Shown piece by piece: positions 13,901 to 20,736 of a stretch of 34,707 nt of DNA. Where the stretch lies: contig MUMD01000257.1 in the NCBI GenBank assembly GCA_002155895.1, positions 1-34,707 of the forward strand. Reading direction: 5' to 3'. Below the pieces are notes generated by a model, which worked only from the letters and a program-made list of their open reading frames with translations, had not been told where the DNA came from and did not search any database. A program made the position numbers and the translations under genes. Position 1 is the first letter of the stretch; each line of letters begins with the position of its first letter. This DNA comes from Streptomyces rochei. Its GTDB lineage: Bacteria; Actinomycetota; Actinomycetes; Streptomycetales; Streptomycetaceae.

Positions 13901-15277
13901 TCACGGCCGGGCCAGGCCCGCCTCCGCGACGCGTTCGCGCACCTGCTCCGGCGTCAGATAGGCGTCGGTGTACTCGAAGTCCTTGAGCTTGGCCGGCTTG
14001 CGGGCCTGGAAGCCGGTGCGCACGAAATCGTCGCCGGCGACCGCGTTCAGCGCCCAGTTGGTGGCCACCCGGGCCTTGGCCACGCCCGTGCGCAGCGCCG
14101 ACCAGTGGTAGCCGCGGGCCACCGCCTGGGCCGGCAGGCCCTTCAGCTCGACACCGAGCGGCTTGGAGACCGCGTCGGCGCCGCCGAGGTCCACGACGAG
14201 CCCCAGGTCCTTGTGGACGTAGGGCCGCATCGGCTGGTTGCGCAGGGTCGCGATGATGTTCTCGGCGACGTGCCGGCCCTGCCGCATGGCGTGCTGCGCG
14301 GTCGGCGGGCAGACGGCGCCCTCCTGGCCCTTGGCGAGGTCCGGCACCGCCGCCGAGTCGCCCAGCGCGAACACCCCGTCGTGGTCGGGCAGGCACATCT
14401 CGGCGGTGACCGCGAGTCGTCCCTTGACCGTCTCCGCGCCCAGCGTGGCGATCAGCGGGCTCGCGACCACGCCGGCGGTCCAGATCAGCGTGCGGGTGGG
14501 CACCACGCGGCCGTCGGTGAAGGTGACCTCCTCGGGCCCGGCCTTCTCGATGGAGACGCCGAGGGAGATCTCGATGCCGCGCCGGGTGAGCACCTCCTGG
14601 GCGTCCCGGCCGAGCTTCTCGCCCAGCTCCGGCATGAGCTTGGGCGCGATGTCGATGAGGTGCCACTTGATCAGGCCCGGGTCGAGCCGGTTGTAGCGCT
14701 TGACGGCCGCGTGCGTCAGCCGCTGCAGACAGGCCGCCGTCTCGGTGCCCGCGTACCCCCCGCCGACCACCACGAACTGCAGTCGCGAGGCGCGCTCCAC
14801 CGGGTCCTGGCTTGCGTCGGCGAGATCGAGCTGCGCGATCACGTGGTCGCGGATGTACGCGGCCTCCGCCAGTGTCTTCATGCCGAACGCGTGGTCCGTC
14901 AGCCCCGGAATGTCGAAGGTGCGGGTGATGCTGCCGGGCGCCAGCACGATGTAGTCGTAGGGCTCGTTGACGATCTGGTCGGTGATGGTGCGCACCACGC
15001 ACACCTTCGCCTTCAGGTCCACCCCGATGGCACCGCCCGGGATGATCCGGGTGCGGTACTTGCTGCTGCGGCGCAGGGAGAGCGCGATCGACTGGGGCGT
15101 CAGCACCCCGGAGGCCACCTGGGGCAGCAGCGGCAGATAGAGCTGATAGGAGAACGGTGTCACCAGGGTGATCTCGGCCTCGCCGGGGGAGAGCCGCCGT
15201 TCCAGACGGCGGACGCACTCCACGCCGGCGAAACCTGCGCCGACCACCAGGATCCTGGGTCGTGTCACGGTGTTCAT
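13901..15277 (-). CDS. Type II NADH dehydrogenase-like flavoprotein (NDH-2)
   Basis: Encodes 458 residues. The FAD site GAGFAG is at 13-18, the NAD(P)H site GGGYAGTE at 172-179, the second FAD contact FALGDSA at 303-309 and the NDH-2-type PPTAQHA at 324-330. The C-terminal region would be the amphipathic membrane anchor seen in this family. Such enzymes pass electrons from NADH to menaquinone without pumping protons, on the inner face of the membrane. ATG 15277 is directly preceded by GAAAGGG, and all longer frames read as low-complexity. It starts 233 bases beyond the end of the stressosome operon and a hairpin terminator, so it probably has its own promoter, none clear. It may be co-transcribed with the FUSC gene. 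Confidence 0.9.
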   Translation of the reverse strand: MNTVTRPRILVVGAGFAGVECVRRLERRLSPGEAEITLVTPFSYQLYLPLLPQVASGVLTPQSIALSLRRSSKYRTRIIPGGAIGVDLKAKVCVVRTITDQIVNEPYDYIVLAPGSITRTFDIPGLTDHAFGMKTLAEAAYIRDHVIAQLDLADASQDPVERASRLQFVVVGGGYAGTETAACLQRLTHAAVKRYNRLDPGLIKWHLIDIAPKLMPELGEKLGRDAQEVLTRRGIEISLGVSIEKAGPEEVTFTDGRVVPTRTLIWTAGVVASPLIATLGAETVKGRLAVTAEMCLPDHDGVFALGDSAAVPDLAKGQEGAVCPPTAQHAMRQGRHVAENIIATLRNQPMRPYVHKDLGLVVDLGGADAVSKPLGVELKGLPAQAVARGYHWSALRTGVAKARVATNWALNAVAGDDFVRTGFQARKPAKLKDFEYTDAYLTPEQVRERVAEAGLARP

Positions 15278-15488
15278 CCCTTTCTGCGGCTCCAGGCGGT
15301 CTGCCGCGAACGCCGTTCGCCTGCCCCTGGATCGCTCTTTCGCACCTCGTCGATCCCATCGCGTCCGCGCGGATCCGGCCAGCCGGGCGCGCCAGGCAGG
15401 CGACACCTCCTGATCACCACCATGCCCGCCCCGGGCCCGGAGCGCACCGGGCGGGAGTGAACGGAAGGGAACTTTCCGGTGCGCGAGC

Positions 15489-15506
15489 GGTGCCCGGCCG
15501 GGCACC
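15489..15506 (-). terminator. Hairpin after the stressosome operon
   Basis: GGTGCCCGGCCGGGCACC is a perfect 18-base palindrome ending 4 bases beyond the stop of the phosphatase gene at 15511. As RNA it could pair as a stem with a minimal loop. No T-tract follows. It probably marks the operon end. Confidence 0.55.
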
Positions 15507-15510
15507 GGGA

Positions 15511-17247
15511 TCAGCGGGCGCCGCGGAAGTGGCAGAGCAGCAGACACACGTCGTCGTCCCGCTCCGAGTCGCTGAGCAGCGGCCGCAGGATGCCGTCCGC
15601 CGAACCCTCCAGGTCCGTCTCCAGTGCCGCCGGGCCGAACGAGCCCAGCGCCTCGGCCAGCCGCGCGATCCCCGGGTCTATGCCCCGGGCGCGCCGCTCC
15701 ACCAGACCGTCCGTGTACAGGGCGAGCGTCGAGCCCGGCGCCAGCGGCACCGTGTGGTCGCGGATCTCCTGCTCCAGTGGAATGCCGAGCATCGCGCCCG
15801 GTTTGGCGTCCAGGGTCTGGACCCGCCCGTCGGCAGCGCGCAGCACCGGCGGCGGATGGCCGGCGGCCGCCCAGGTGAGCGTCGGCTCGTCCGGGTGGAA
15901 ACGGGCGATGACGGCCGTGGCGAACAGATCGGGCTGGAGGTGGTGCAGGAAGGTGTGCAGCCGGGTCAGGAGCCGGCCGGGGCTGCCGTCGTCGACCGCG
16001 TAGGCCCGCAGCGCCGTGCGCAGCTGGCTCATCATCACGGCCGCGCGCAGTCCGTGCCCCGTGACGTCGCCGACCACGGCGATCACCCCGCCGTCGGGCT
16101 GCCGGAACGCGTCGTACCAGTCACCGCCGATGTTCAGCCCGTGGGTGGCCGGCAGATAGCGCGCGGCCAGGGCGAGTCCCGGCGGCGCCGGCAGCTCCGT
16201 GAGCAGCGCCCGCTGCAGGGTCTCCGCGATGTCGCGGTTGTGCTGGTAGCGCTGGGCGTGGTCGATGGCGATGCTCGCCCGCCGGGTCAGCTCGACCAGC
16301 ATCACCGCGTCGTCCGCGTCCCAGCGCTCCCCGGGCGGGGAGAGCGTCACGACGCCCAGCGGCGCCTGCCGGGTCGGCAGCGGGATGCACAGCAGGGGCC
16401 GGTCCGGGGACAGCGCCGAGGGCGGCTGGTCGTCGACACCCGGCAGAGCGCCCGGATGCGGGGCCGCGTACTGCGGCCGGCCGGTGCGGGCGGCGACCAC
16501 GGCGGCGGCCGGATGGGCCGGACCGGGCCGGTCGCCGTCCTGTTCGAACAGCCAGACGTCGACGGTGGCGGCGTACTCGGGGACCAGCAGCTCCGGCAGC
16601 CGGCGCACGATCTCGTGGTGGTCGAGCGAGGCGGTGAGCACCGCACTGGCGTCCGCCAGGAAGGTCAGCCGGCGACGCGCGTTCTCCGCCTCCGTGCGCG
16701 CCTTGCGCTCGGCGGCGAACGCCTCGCGCTGGGCCCGCCCGGCGGCGTCCAGCTCGGCGTGCAGCGCCACCACGCCCTGGTTGGTCTGCTGCAGCTCCTC
16801 GCGGTGGAACTCGACCAGGTTCTCCTGCTCGGTGAGCCGGTCCAGGACCAGGGCCGTGTCCTCGTCGGCCCCCAGCAAGGCCTCCGCCAGAGCGGCCGGA
16901 TCGTCCACCGCGACGTCCGCGTCGGTGCCCGGCACCGCCTCCGGGCAGGGCACCGTGACCCGCCACGGCGGCTGGCCGGCCGCCGCGGCGTCGGGCGACG
17001 GCGTGACGACCGCGTGCAGCACGCCGCGGCCCGCCTCCGCCCCGGCGGCGGGGGACGCCGTGCCCGTCTCCAGCGTGAGCCGCCAGGTGCCGCCCTTGGT
17101 CAGGCACAGCCGCAGCTGGGCGCTGAGCGAGGCCACCAGCCGGGTGCGCTCCAGCGCCGGCACGCCGTAGGCCGCGGCCAGGCGCGCGGTGGCGATGCGC
17201 GCCCGCGCCGCGTCGGTGATGTCGGTGATCTGCCAGCTCCGGGTCAT
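15511..17247 (-). CDS. RsbU-like PP2C phosphatase with degenerate RsbT-like N-domain and GAF
   Basis: Encodes 578 residues. Residues 10-60 align with the start of RsbT (R-x6-AAAYG, TRLV at 35-38, KGG) but the catalytic N-box Glu and Asn of RsbT are replaced by A43 and L47, so this part is a dead kinase remnant. A helical, probably coiled-coil segment (about 135-195) leads to a GAF domain (about 195-335) and a SpoIIE/PP2C domain (about 360-578) with metal aspartates D376 (GGDWYD) and D394 (GDVTGHG). It should dephosphorylate phospho-STAS proteins such as RsbV. It is the last gene of the rsbR-S-T operon and overlaps the preceding gene as ATGA. ATG 17247 follows from that overlap. Confidence 0.9.
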   Translation of the reverse strand: MTRSWQITDITDAARARIATARLAAAYGVPALERTRLVASLSAQLRLCLTKGGTWRLTLETGTASPAAGAEAGRGVLHAVVTPSPDAAAAGQPPWRVTVPCPEAVPGTDADVAVDDPAALAEALLGADEDTALVLDRLTEQENLVEFHREELQQTNQGVVALHAELDAAGRAQREAFAAERKARTEAENARRRLTFLADASAVLTASLDHHEIVRRLPELLVPEYAATVDVWLFEQDGDRPGPAHPAAAVVAARTGRPQYAAPHPGALPGVDDQPPSALSPDRPLLCIPLPTRQAPLGVVTLSPPGERWDADDAVMLVELTRRASIAIDHAQRYQHNRDIAETLQRALLTELPAPPGLALAARYLPATHGLNIGGDWYDAFRQPDGGVIAVVGDVTGHGLRAAVMMSQLRTALRAYAVDDGSPGRLLTRLHTFLHHLQPDLFATAVIARFHPDEPTLTWAAAGHPPPVLRAADGRVQTLDAKPGAMLGIPLEQEIRDHTVPLAPGSTLALYTDGLVERRARGIDPGIARLAEALGSFGPAALETDLEGSADGILRPLLSDSERDDDVCLLLCHFRGAR

Positions 17248-18308
17248 GGTCCGTCCGGCGGGGTCGAGGCCAGTACGACCACGGCGGTGTCGTCCCGTAC
17301 CGGGCGCGCCGGGCTGCTGGCGTCCCGGACCGTCACGGCGGCCGTCACCGCCGGGTCGACGTCCGTGCGGCAGGTGTCGGCCGTCGGGGTCCAGCGGCTC
17401 GGCAGACCGTCACTGTGCAGGACCAACACCCGGTCGTGCGACCAGGCCGTCTCCTCCTCACGCAGGGTGGTGGGCCGGTGGGTGCCGACGATGCCGGGCC
17501 GGGACACCAGGTGGCGCCAGGTGCCCTCCACGCACAGCCGCGCCCCGATGTTGCCGACGCCCGCGAACCGGAGCGTCGCGGCCCGGGTGTCGACCTGGGC
17601 CACCGCCACGGCCGCGCCGCGGGTCCCCGACAGCGCGGTGTCCAGCCGCCGCAGCGCCTCCGCGGGCGGGAGGTGGGCGGCGCCGCGCAGCGCCTCCACC
17701 GCGGCGCCGGAGGCGTGGGCGGCCTGCGGACCGTGTCCCAGCCCGTCGGCCAGCATCAGGGTGACGCGGTCACCGGCCCGCACCCACGCCCAGGCGTCGC
17801 CCGAATACTCCGTGCCCCCGAACGGCACGTTCACCGCGCCGGCCCGGACCCGGACCGCCGGGCCCCGCTCGCGGGCGGCGACCGCGCGCACGGGGCCGAT
17901 CCGGGCGACCACGACCGTCCCCTGGCCGGGGACGCTGTGCAGGTCGAAGTCGTCCGCCAGACGGGCGCAGGTGCCCAGACCCGCGCCGAGGGAGCCCGTC
18001 GTGGTGAAGCCGTCGCCGAGCGCGGCGGACACGTCGGCGATCCCGGGACCGTGGTCGACGGTCGCGACCTGCACGAGCAGGTTCGTCTCCCGGCCGGCCT
18101 CGAGGACGGCGGGGGCGACGACGTCGATGAGGACCTGCCCGCCCCCGGCGTGCTTGAGCAGATTGGTGGCCAGCTCGGTCGCCACCAGCGCCGCGGTGGC
18201 GGTGCGCTGCTCGTCCAGTCCGGCCATCGACGCCGCGTGCTCCGCGGCGACCCGGGCGTCGCGCACCCGGGTCGAGTCGTGCACCGGTACGTCCCACACG
18301 CGCGGCAT
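17244..18308 (-). CDS. RsbT-like ATPase fused to RsbX-like PP2C phosphatase
   Basis: Encodes 354 residues in two halves. Residues 10-140 are an intact GHKL switch-kinase fold with N-box E45 and N49 (ATELATNLLKH) and G1 box DHGPGI at 85-90. Residues 160-354 are a short PP2C domain with SGDAW at 169-173 and LADGLGHG at 186-193, resembling RsbX, the phosphatase that resets RsbS and RsbR. One polypeptide therefore carries a kinase-like and a phosphatase domain of opposite action. Its start overlaps the rsbT stop as TGATG and its stop overlaps the next start as ATGA, showing strict co-translation. It should be cytoplasmic and act on the stressosome; the exact substrate is inferred only from position and fold. 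Confidence 0.9.
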   Translation of the reverse strand: MPRVWDVPVHDSTRVRDARVAAEHAASMAGLDEQRTATAALVATELATNLLKHAGGGQVLIDVVAPAVLEAGRETNLLVQVATVDHGPGIADVSAALGDGFTTTGSLGAGLGTCARLADDFDLHSVPGQGTVVVARIGPVRAVAARERGPAVRVRAGAVNVPFGGTEYSGDAWAWVRAGDRVTLMLADGLGHGPQAAHASGAAVEALRGAAHLPPAEALRRLDTALSGTRGAAVAVAQVDTRAATLRFAGVGNIGARLCVEGTWRHLVSRPGIVGTHRPTTLREEETAWSHDRVLVLHSDGLPSRWTPTADTCRTDVDPAVTAAVTVRDASSPARPVRDDTAVVVLASTPPDGP

Positions 18309-18748
18309 CAGGACTCCTCACGGGGGCGGGGGGCCCGGCCCACCCAGGAGGTGACCCGCACGGTGGTGCCCGCGCCCGGACGGCTCTCGATGGCGAAGTC
18401 GTGCACCAGGCGCCGGGCCCCGCCGAGCCCCATGCCCAGCCCGCCGCCCGAGGTGAACCCGTCGCTGAGGGCCTGGTCCAGGTCCGCGATGCCCGGCCCC
18501 TCGTCGCTGAAGGTCAGCCGCAGCCCCTGAGCGCCGCCCTCGGAGACCGGCTCCGTGTCCATCGTCCCGCCACCGCCGTACACGAGCGTGTTGCGGGCCA
18601 GTTCGCTGGCCGCCGTGACCAGCTTGGTCTGGTCCACCAGACCGAAGCCGAGCTGCGCGGCCGCCTGCCGCACGTGCTGACGTACCCACACCAGATCCAT
18701 GTCCGAACGGATCGGCAGGCGGGCCTGCGCGCCCGCGGCGGTGTGCAT
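18308..18748 (-). CDS. rsbT: RsbT, stressosome switch serine/threonine kinase
   Basis: Encodes 146 residues of a small GHKL kinase: N-box E49 and N53 in ASELARNTLVYGGG, G1 box SDEGPGI at 81-87 and G2 box GGGLGMGL at 101-108. In Bacillus, RsbT phosphorylates RsbR and RsbS, leaves the stressosome and activates RsbU. The upstream rsbS and rsbR neighbours and the downstream phosphatases give the classic order. ATG 18748 is preferred because GGGAG lies eight bases upstream and it overlaps the rsbS stop by one base (TGATG); GTG 18751 would overlap it by four bases and is also possible. All ATP-binding motifs are intact. Confidence 0.93.
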   Translation of the reverse strand: MHTAAGAQARLPIRSDMDLVWVRQHVRQAAAQLGFGLVDQTKLVTAASELARNTLVYGGGGTMDTEPVSEGGAQGLRLTFSDEGPGIADLDQALSDGFTSGGGLGMGLGGARRLVHDFAIESRPGAGTTVRVTSWVGRAPRPREES

Positions 18749-19179
18749 CACAGACTCTCCCGGCGCAGGCCGCCGTAGCGGGACGACGGCGCGTGCTCCG
18801 TGAGCAGCGCCATGGCCACCTCGGTGCTGAGCGCGGTGTGCACCCCCGGCAGTGTCAGGCCCAGCTCGACCAGGGTGATCGCCACCGCCGGCCGCATGCC
18901 GACCACCACCGTCCGCGCGGCCAGCAGCTCGGTCTGCCCGGCGATCTCGGCCAGCACCCGGCCGAGGAAGGAGTCGACGATCTCCACACCGGAGATGTCG
19001 ATGATCACACCGGTGGCCCCGCTGCGGGAGATGGTCTCCGCGAGGTCCTGCTGGAGCTGCTGGGCCGTGCTGTCGTACAGGTCTCCCTGGAGGGTGACCA
19101 GCAGCACCTCGCCGAGCCGCAGGACCGGGACATGACCCGTCGCGGGCCCGCCGTGAGGCCCCGGGAACGCCTCGCTCAC
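18748..19179 (-). CDS. rsbS: RsbS, stressosome core STAS protein
   Basis: Encodes 143 residues with a single STAS domain at about 18-125. The motif DISGVEIVDSFLGR (61-74) contains the phosphorylatable serine S70, at the position of Ser59 in Bacillus RsbS, and VGMRPAVAITLVELG is the usual RsbS/RsbR helix. RsbS forms the stressosome shell with RsbR and holds RsbT until both are phosphorylated. GTG 19179 overlaps the rsbR stop by four bases (GTGA). There is no strong ribosome site, so translation likely depends on coupling to rsbR. A longer frame to 19347 lies antisense-like within rsbR and was rejected. Confidence 0.93.
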   Translation of the reverse strand: MSEAFPGPHGGPATGHVPVLRLGEVLLVTLQGDLYDSTAQQLQQDLAETISRSGATGVIIDISGVEIVDSFLGRVLAEIAGQTELLAARTVVVGMRPAVAITLVELGLTLPGVHTALSTEVAMALLTEHAPSSRYGGLRRESL

Positions 19180-20072
19180 CGCGTGACCGTTCCGTTCGCC
19201 CCGGGGGTCACGATCCCGACCCCGAGCTGGTGCAGCACGTATCCCAGCGCGTCGGCGAGGCTCGACCGGGTCACCACGGTGCCCAGGTCCAGGCCGAGGT
19301 GGACCATGGTCTGCGCGATCGCGGGCCGGATGCCCGACACGATGCACTCGGCACCCATGAGCCGGGCCGCCGCGACCGTCTTCATCAGGTGCTGGGCCAC
19401 CAGCGAGTCCACGGTCGGGACACCGGTGATGTCCAGGATCGCGTACCGCGCCTGCTGCTCGACGATGGACTCCAGCAGCGTCTCCATCACGACCTGGCTG
19501 CGGGCGCTGTCCAGCGTGCCGATGAGCGGAACGGCCACGATGCCGTCCCAGAGCTTGATCACCGGAGTCGCCACCTCCAGCAGCTGCAGCCGCTGGCGGT
19601 CGATGAGCGCCTGGCCCTCGCTGAGCGCCGTCTGCATCACCACGACCCGCAGGGTGCCCATCAGCACGCTCAGCGTGGTGACGCAGTCCCGGACGTGGGT
19701 GTCCGTCGCCTCCTGGAGGTCGGACAGCAGAAGGTTCTCCACGGGCGGGCGGAGCGTGGCCAGTTCACTGGAGACCTGCGCGGTGCTCAGCCCCGCCCGG
19801 GAACGGGCCGCGCCCATCCGCGCCAACTGCTCGCGCACCGCCGTGAAACCGGCGGCGTCCGGGTCCTCGACCCGTCCCGCGTCGGCGACTTGGGCCAGCG
19901 CGTCCACCACGGCCTTGCCCGCTTCCACCGCCTCGTCGCGCGAGACGGTGAACACGGCCCGGAACAAGGGCTCGTCCGCCCAGCGCTGGGCGATCTGCTC
20001 ACGGCGGCGCCGCAGAAAGTCCCTGACCTCGTGCGTCGGCGATCCCGCCATGGACTCCGCCTGATCCGGCAC
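19176..20072 (-). CDS. rsbR: RsbR-like stressosome sensor (non-haem N-domain plus STAS)
   Basis: Encodes 298 residues. The N-terminal half is all-helical (LRRRREQIAQRWADEPLFRA, RLARMGAARSRAGLS type pattern), resembling the RsbRD-type or globin-like sensing head without a recognisable haem ligand. The C-terminal STAS domain follows a linker helix and carries T169 (ATPVIKL) and S223 (DITGVPTVDSLVAQHL), the counterparts of the two Bacillus RsbRA phosphothreonines; the second is Ser here. Several starts are possible: GTG 20072 has GAGGAG eight bases upstream and is preferred; GTG 20081 abuts that site; ATG 20051 has GGAG four bases upstream. It is the first gene of the operon rsbR-S-T and sets its sensing input. 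Confidence 0.9.
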   Translation of the reverse strand: MPDQAESMAGSPTHEVRDFLRRRREQIAQRWADEPLFRAVFTVSRDEAVEAGKAVVDALAQVADAGRVEDPDAAGFTAVREQLARMGAARSRAGLSTAQVSSELATLRPPVENLLLSDLQEATDTHVRDCVTTLSVLMGTLRVVVMQTALSEGQALIDRQRLQLLEVATPVIKLWDGIVAVPLIGTLDSARSQVVMETLLESIVEQQARYAILDITGVPTVDSLVAQHLMKTVAAARLMGAECIVSGIRPAIAQTMVHLGLDLGTVVTRSSLADALGYVLHQLGVGIVTPGANGTVTR

Positions 20073-20227
20073 CTGTCCCACTCCTCATCCGCGTTGCGCC
20101 GCACCGCCCCGGAAGGGGCCGTGACGGCGACGTGTCTCTGCCGGGCGTCAACTGTATCCACCCGTCGACCTCGTACGACACCTGCTCCCGGGGAGCGGTC
20201 CGGATGAGCGCCGAGCAGGACGGGAAC

Positions 20228-20620
20228 TCAGGCCCCCGGTACCTGTGGCCCCTCCGGTTGCGCGTCGATACGGGACAGTGCCTCCTCCACGCTCTCGGAG
20301 ACCGGCACCGTGATGCTCACCCCGGTCAGGTCCAGCACGCGCCGGACCGCCGCGGTGGGCGAGATGATGTGCACACTGCCGGGCAGCTCCCGGGCCTCCT
20401 GATAGACCCGCAGGATGATGTTCATGCCGGAGGAGTCCATGAACGGCACCTCCGACAGGTCCAGCAGGAAGTGCCGCCGCCCGTGGTGCAGTTGGTTGGC
20501 CAGGTGGTGCTGGAACTCGGTCGCGGTGTCGACGTCCAGGTAGCCGGCCACCTTGAGCAGCGCGACCTCCTCCCGCTCCAGCGTCACCTCGACGGACAGC
20601 GGGTTCTGGGCTATGGGCAC
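20228..20620 (-). CDS. RsbV-like STAS anti-sigma factor antagonist
   Basis: Encodes 130 residues with one STAS domain (about 8-115). DLSEVPFMDSSGMNIIL at 54-70 contains the expected phospho-acceptor S63, at the position of Ser56 in RsbV. In the unphosphorylated state it would bind an RsbW-like kinase and free a sigma factor; PP2C phosphatases on either side would reactivate it. GTG 20620 was chosen because a perfect GGAGG lies five bases upstream (TTGGAGGTACAC); ATG 20659 would place a perfect hairpin inside the coding sequence. A SigB-type promoter match lies at 20703-20679, so the gene probably has a stress-induced transcript of its own, in addition to any read-through from the upstream phosphatase gene. 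Confidence 0.92.
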   Translation of the reverse strand: MPIAQNPLSVEVTLEREEVALLKVAGYLDVDTATEFQHHLANQLHHGRRHFLLDLSEVPFMDSSGMNIILRVYQEARELPGSVHIISPTAAVRRVLDLTGVSITVPVSESVEEALSRIDAQPEGPQVPGA

Positions 20621-20644
20621 GTGTACCTCCAACAAAACGGCCGG

Positions 20645-20669
20645 GCGGTGGGACGTCATGTCCCACCGC
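20645..20669 (-). other. Leader hairpin before the RsbV-like gene
   Basis: GCGGTGGGAC (20645-20654) and GTCCCACCGC (20660-20669) form a perfect 10-bp stem with a 5-base loop. On the minus strand it ends 24 bases before the GTG start and is followed by CCGGCCGTTTTGTT. It would be the very 5' end of a transcript from the promoter at 20703-20679, or a weak terminator for the phosphatase gene upstream. Confidence 0.65.
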
Positions 20670-20678
20670 GCTCGGCGG

Positions 20679-20703
20679 TTACCCCCGAATCCGTCCCTCA
20701 CAC
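20679..20703 (-). promoter_or_regulatory. SigB-type promoter candidate for RsbV-like gene
   Basis: On the minus strand GTGT (20703-20700), a 15-base spacer and GGGTAA (20684-20679) match GNNT-N14-16-GGGTA(C/T) except for the final base. The expected start lies near 20670, at the edge of the leader hairpin. Anti-sigma antagonist genes controlled by their own sigma factor are the rule in SigB systems. Confidence 0.45.
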
Positions 20704-20736
20704 CCGTCCGTCCCGGCAGAACGTACGTGCCCCGCG

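Noticed and set aside
11627-15460. Very long plus-strand open frames antisense to the FUSC and NADH dehydrogenase genes, and another across 22997-28516 antisense to the phosphatase and kinase
   Set aside because: They read as Arg/Pro/Gly/His-rich or repeat-shadow sequence, lie opposite genes with clear domains, and are the usual product of GC-rich DNA lacking stop codons. Only the end of the second (28064-28516) is a real gene.
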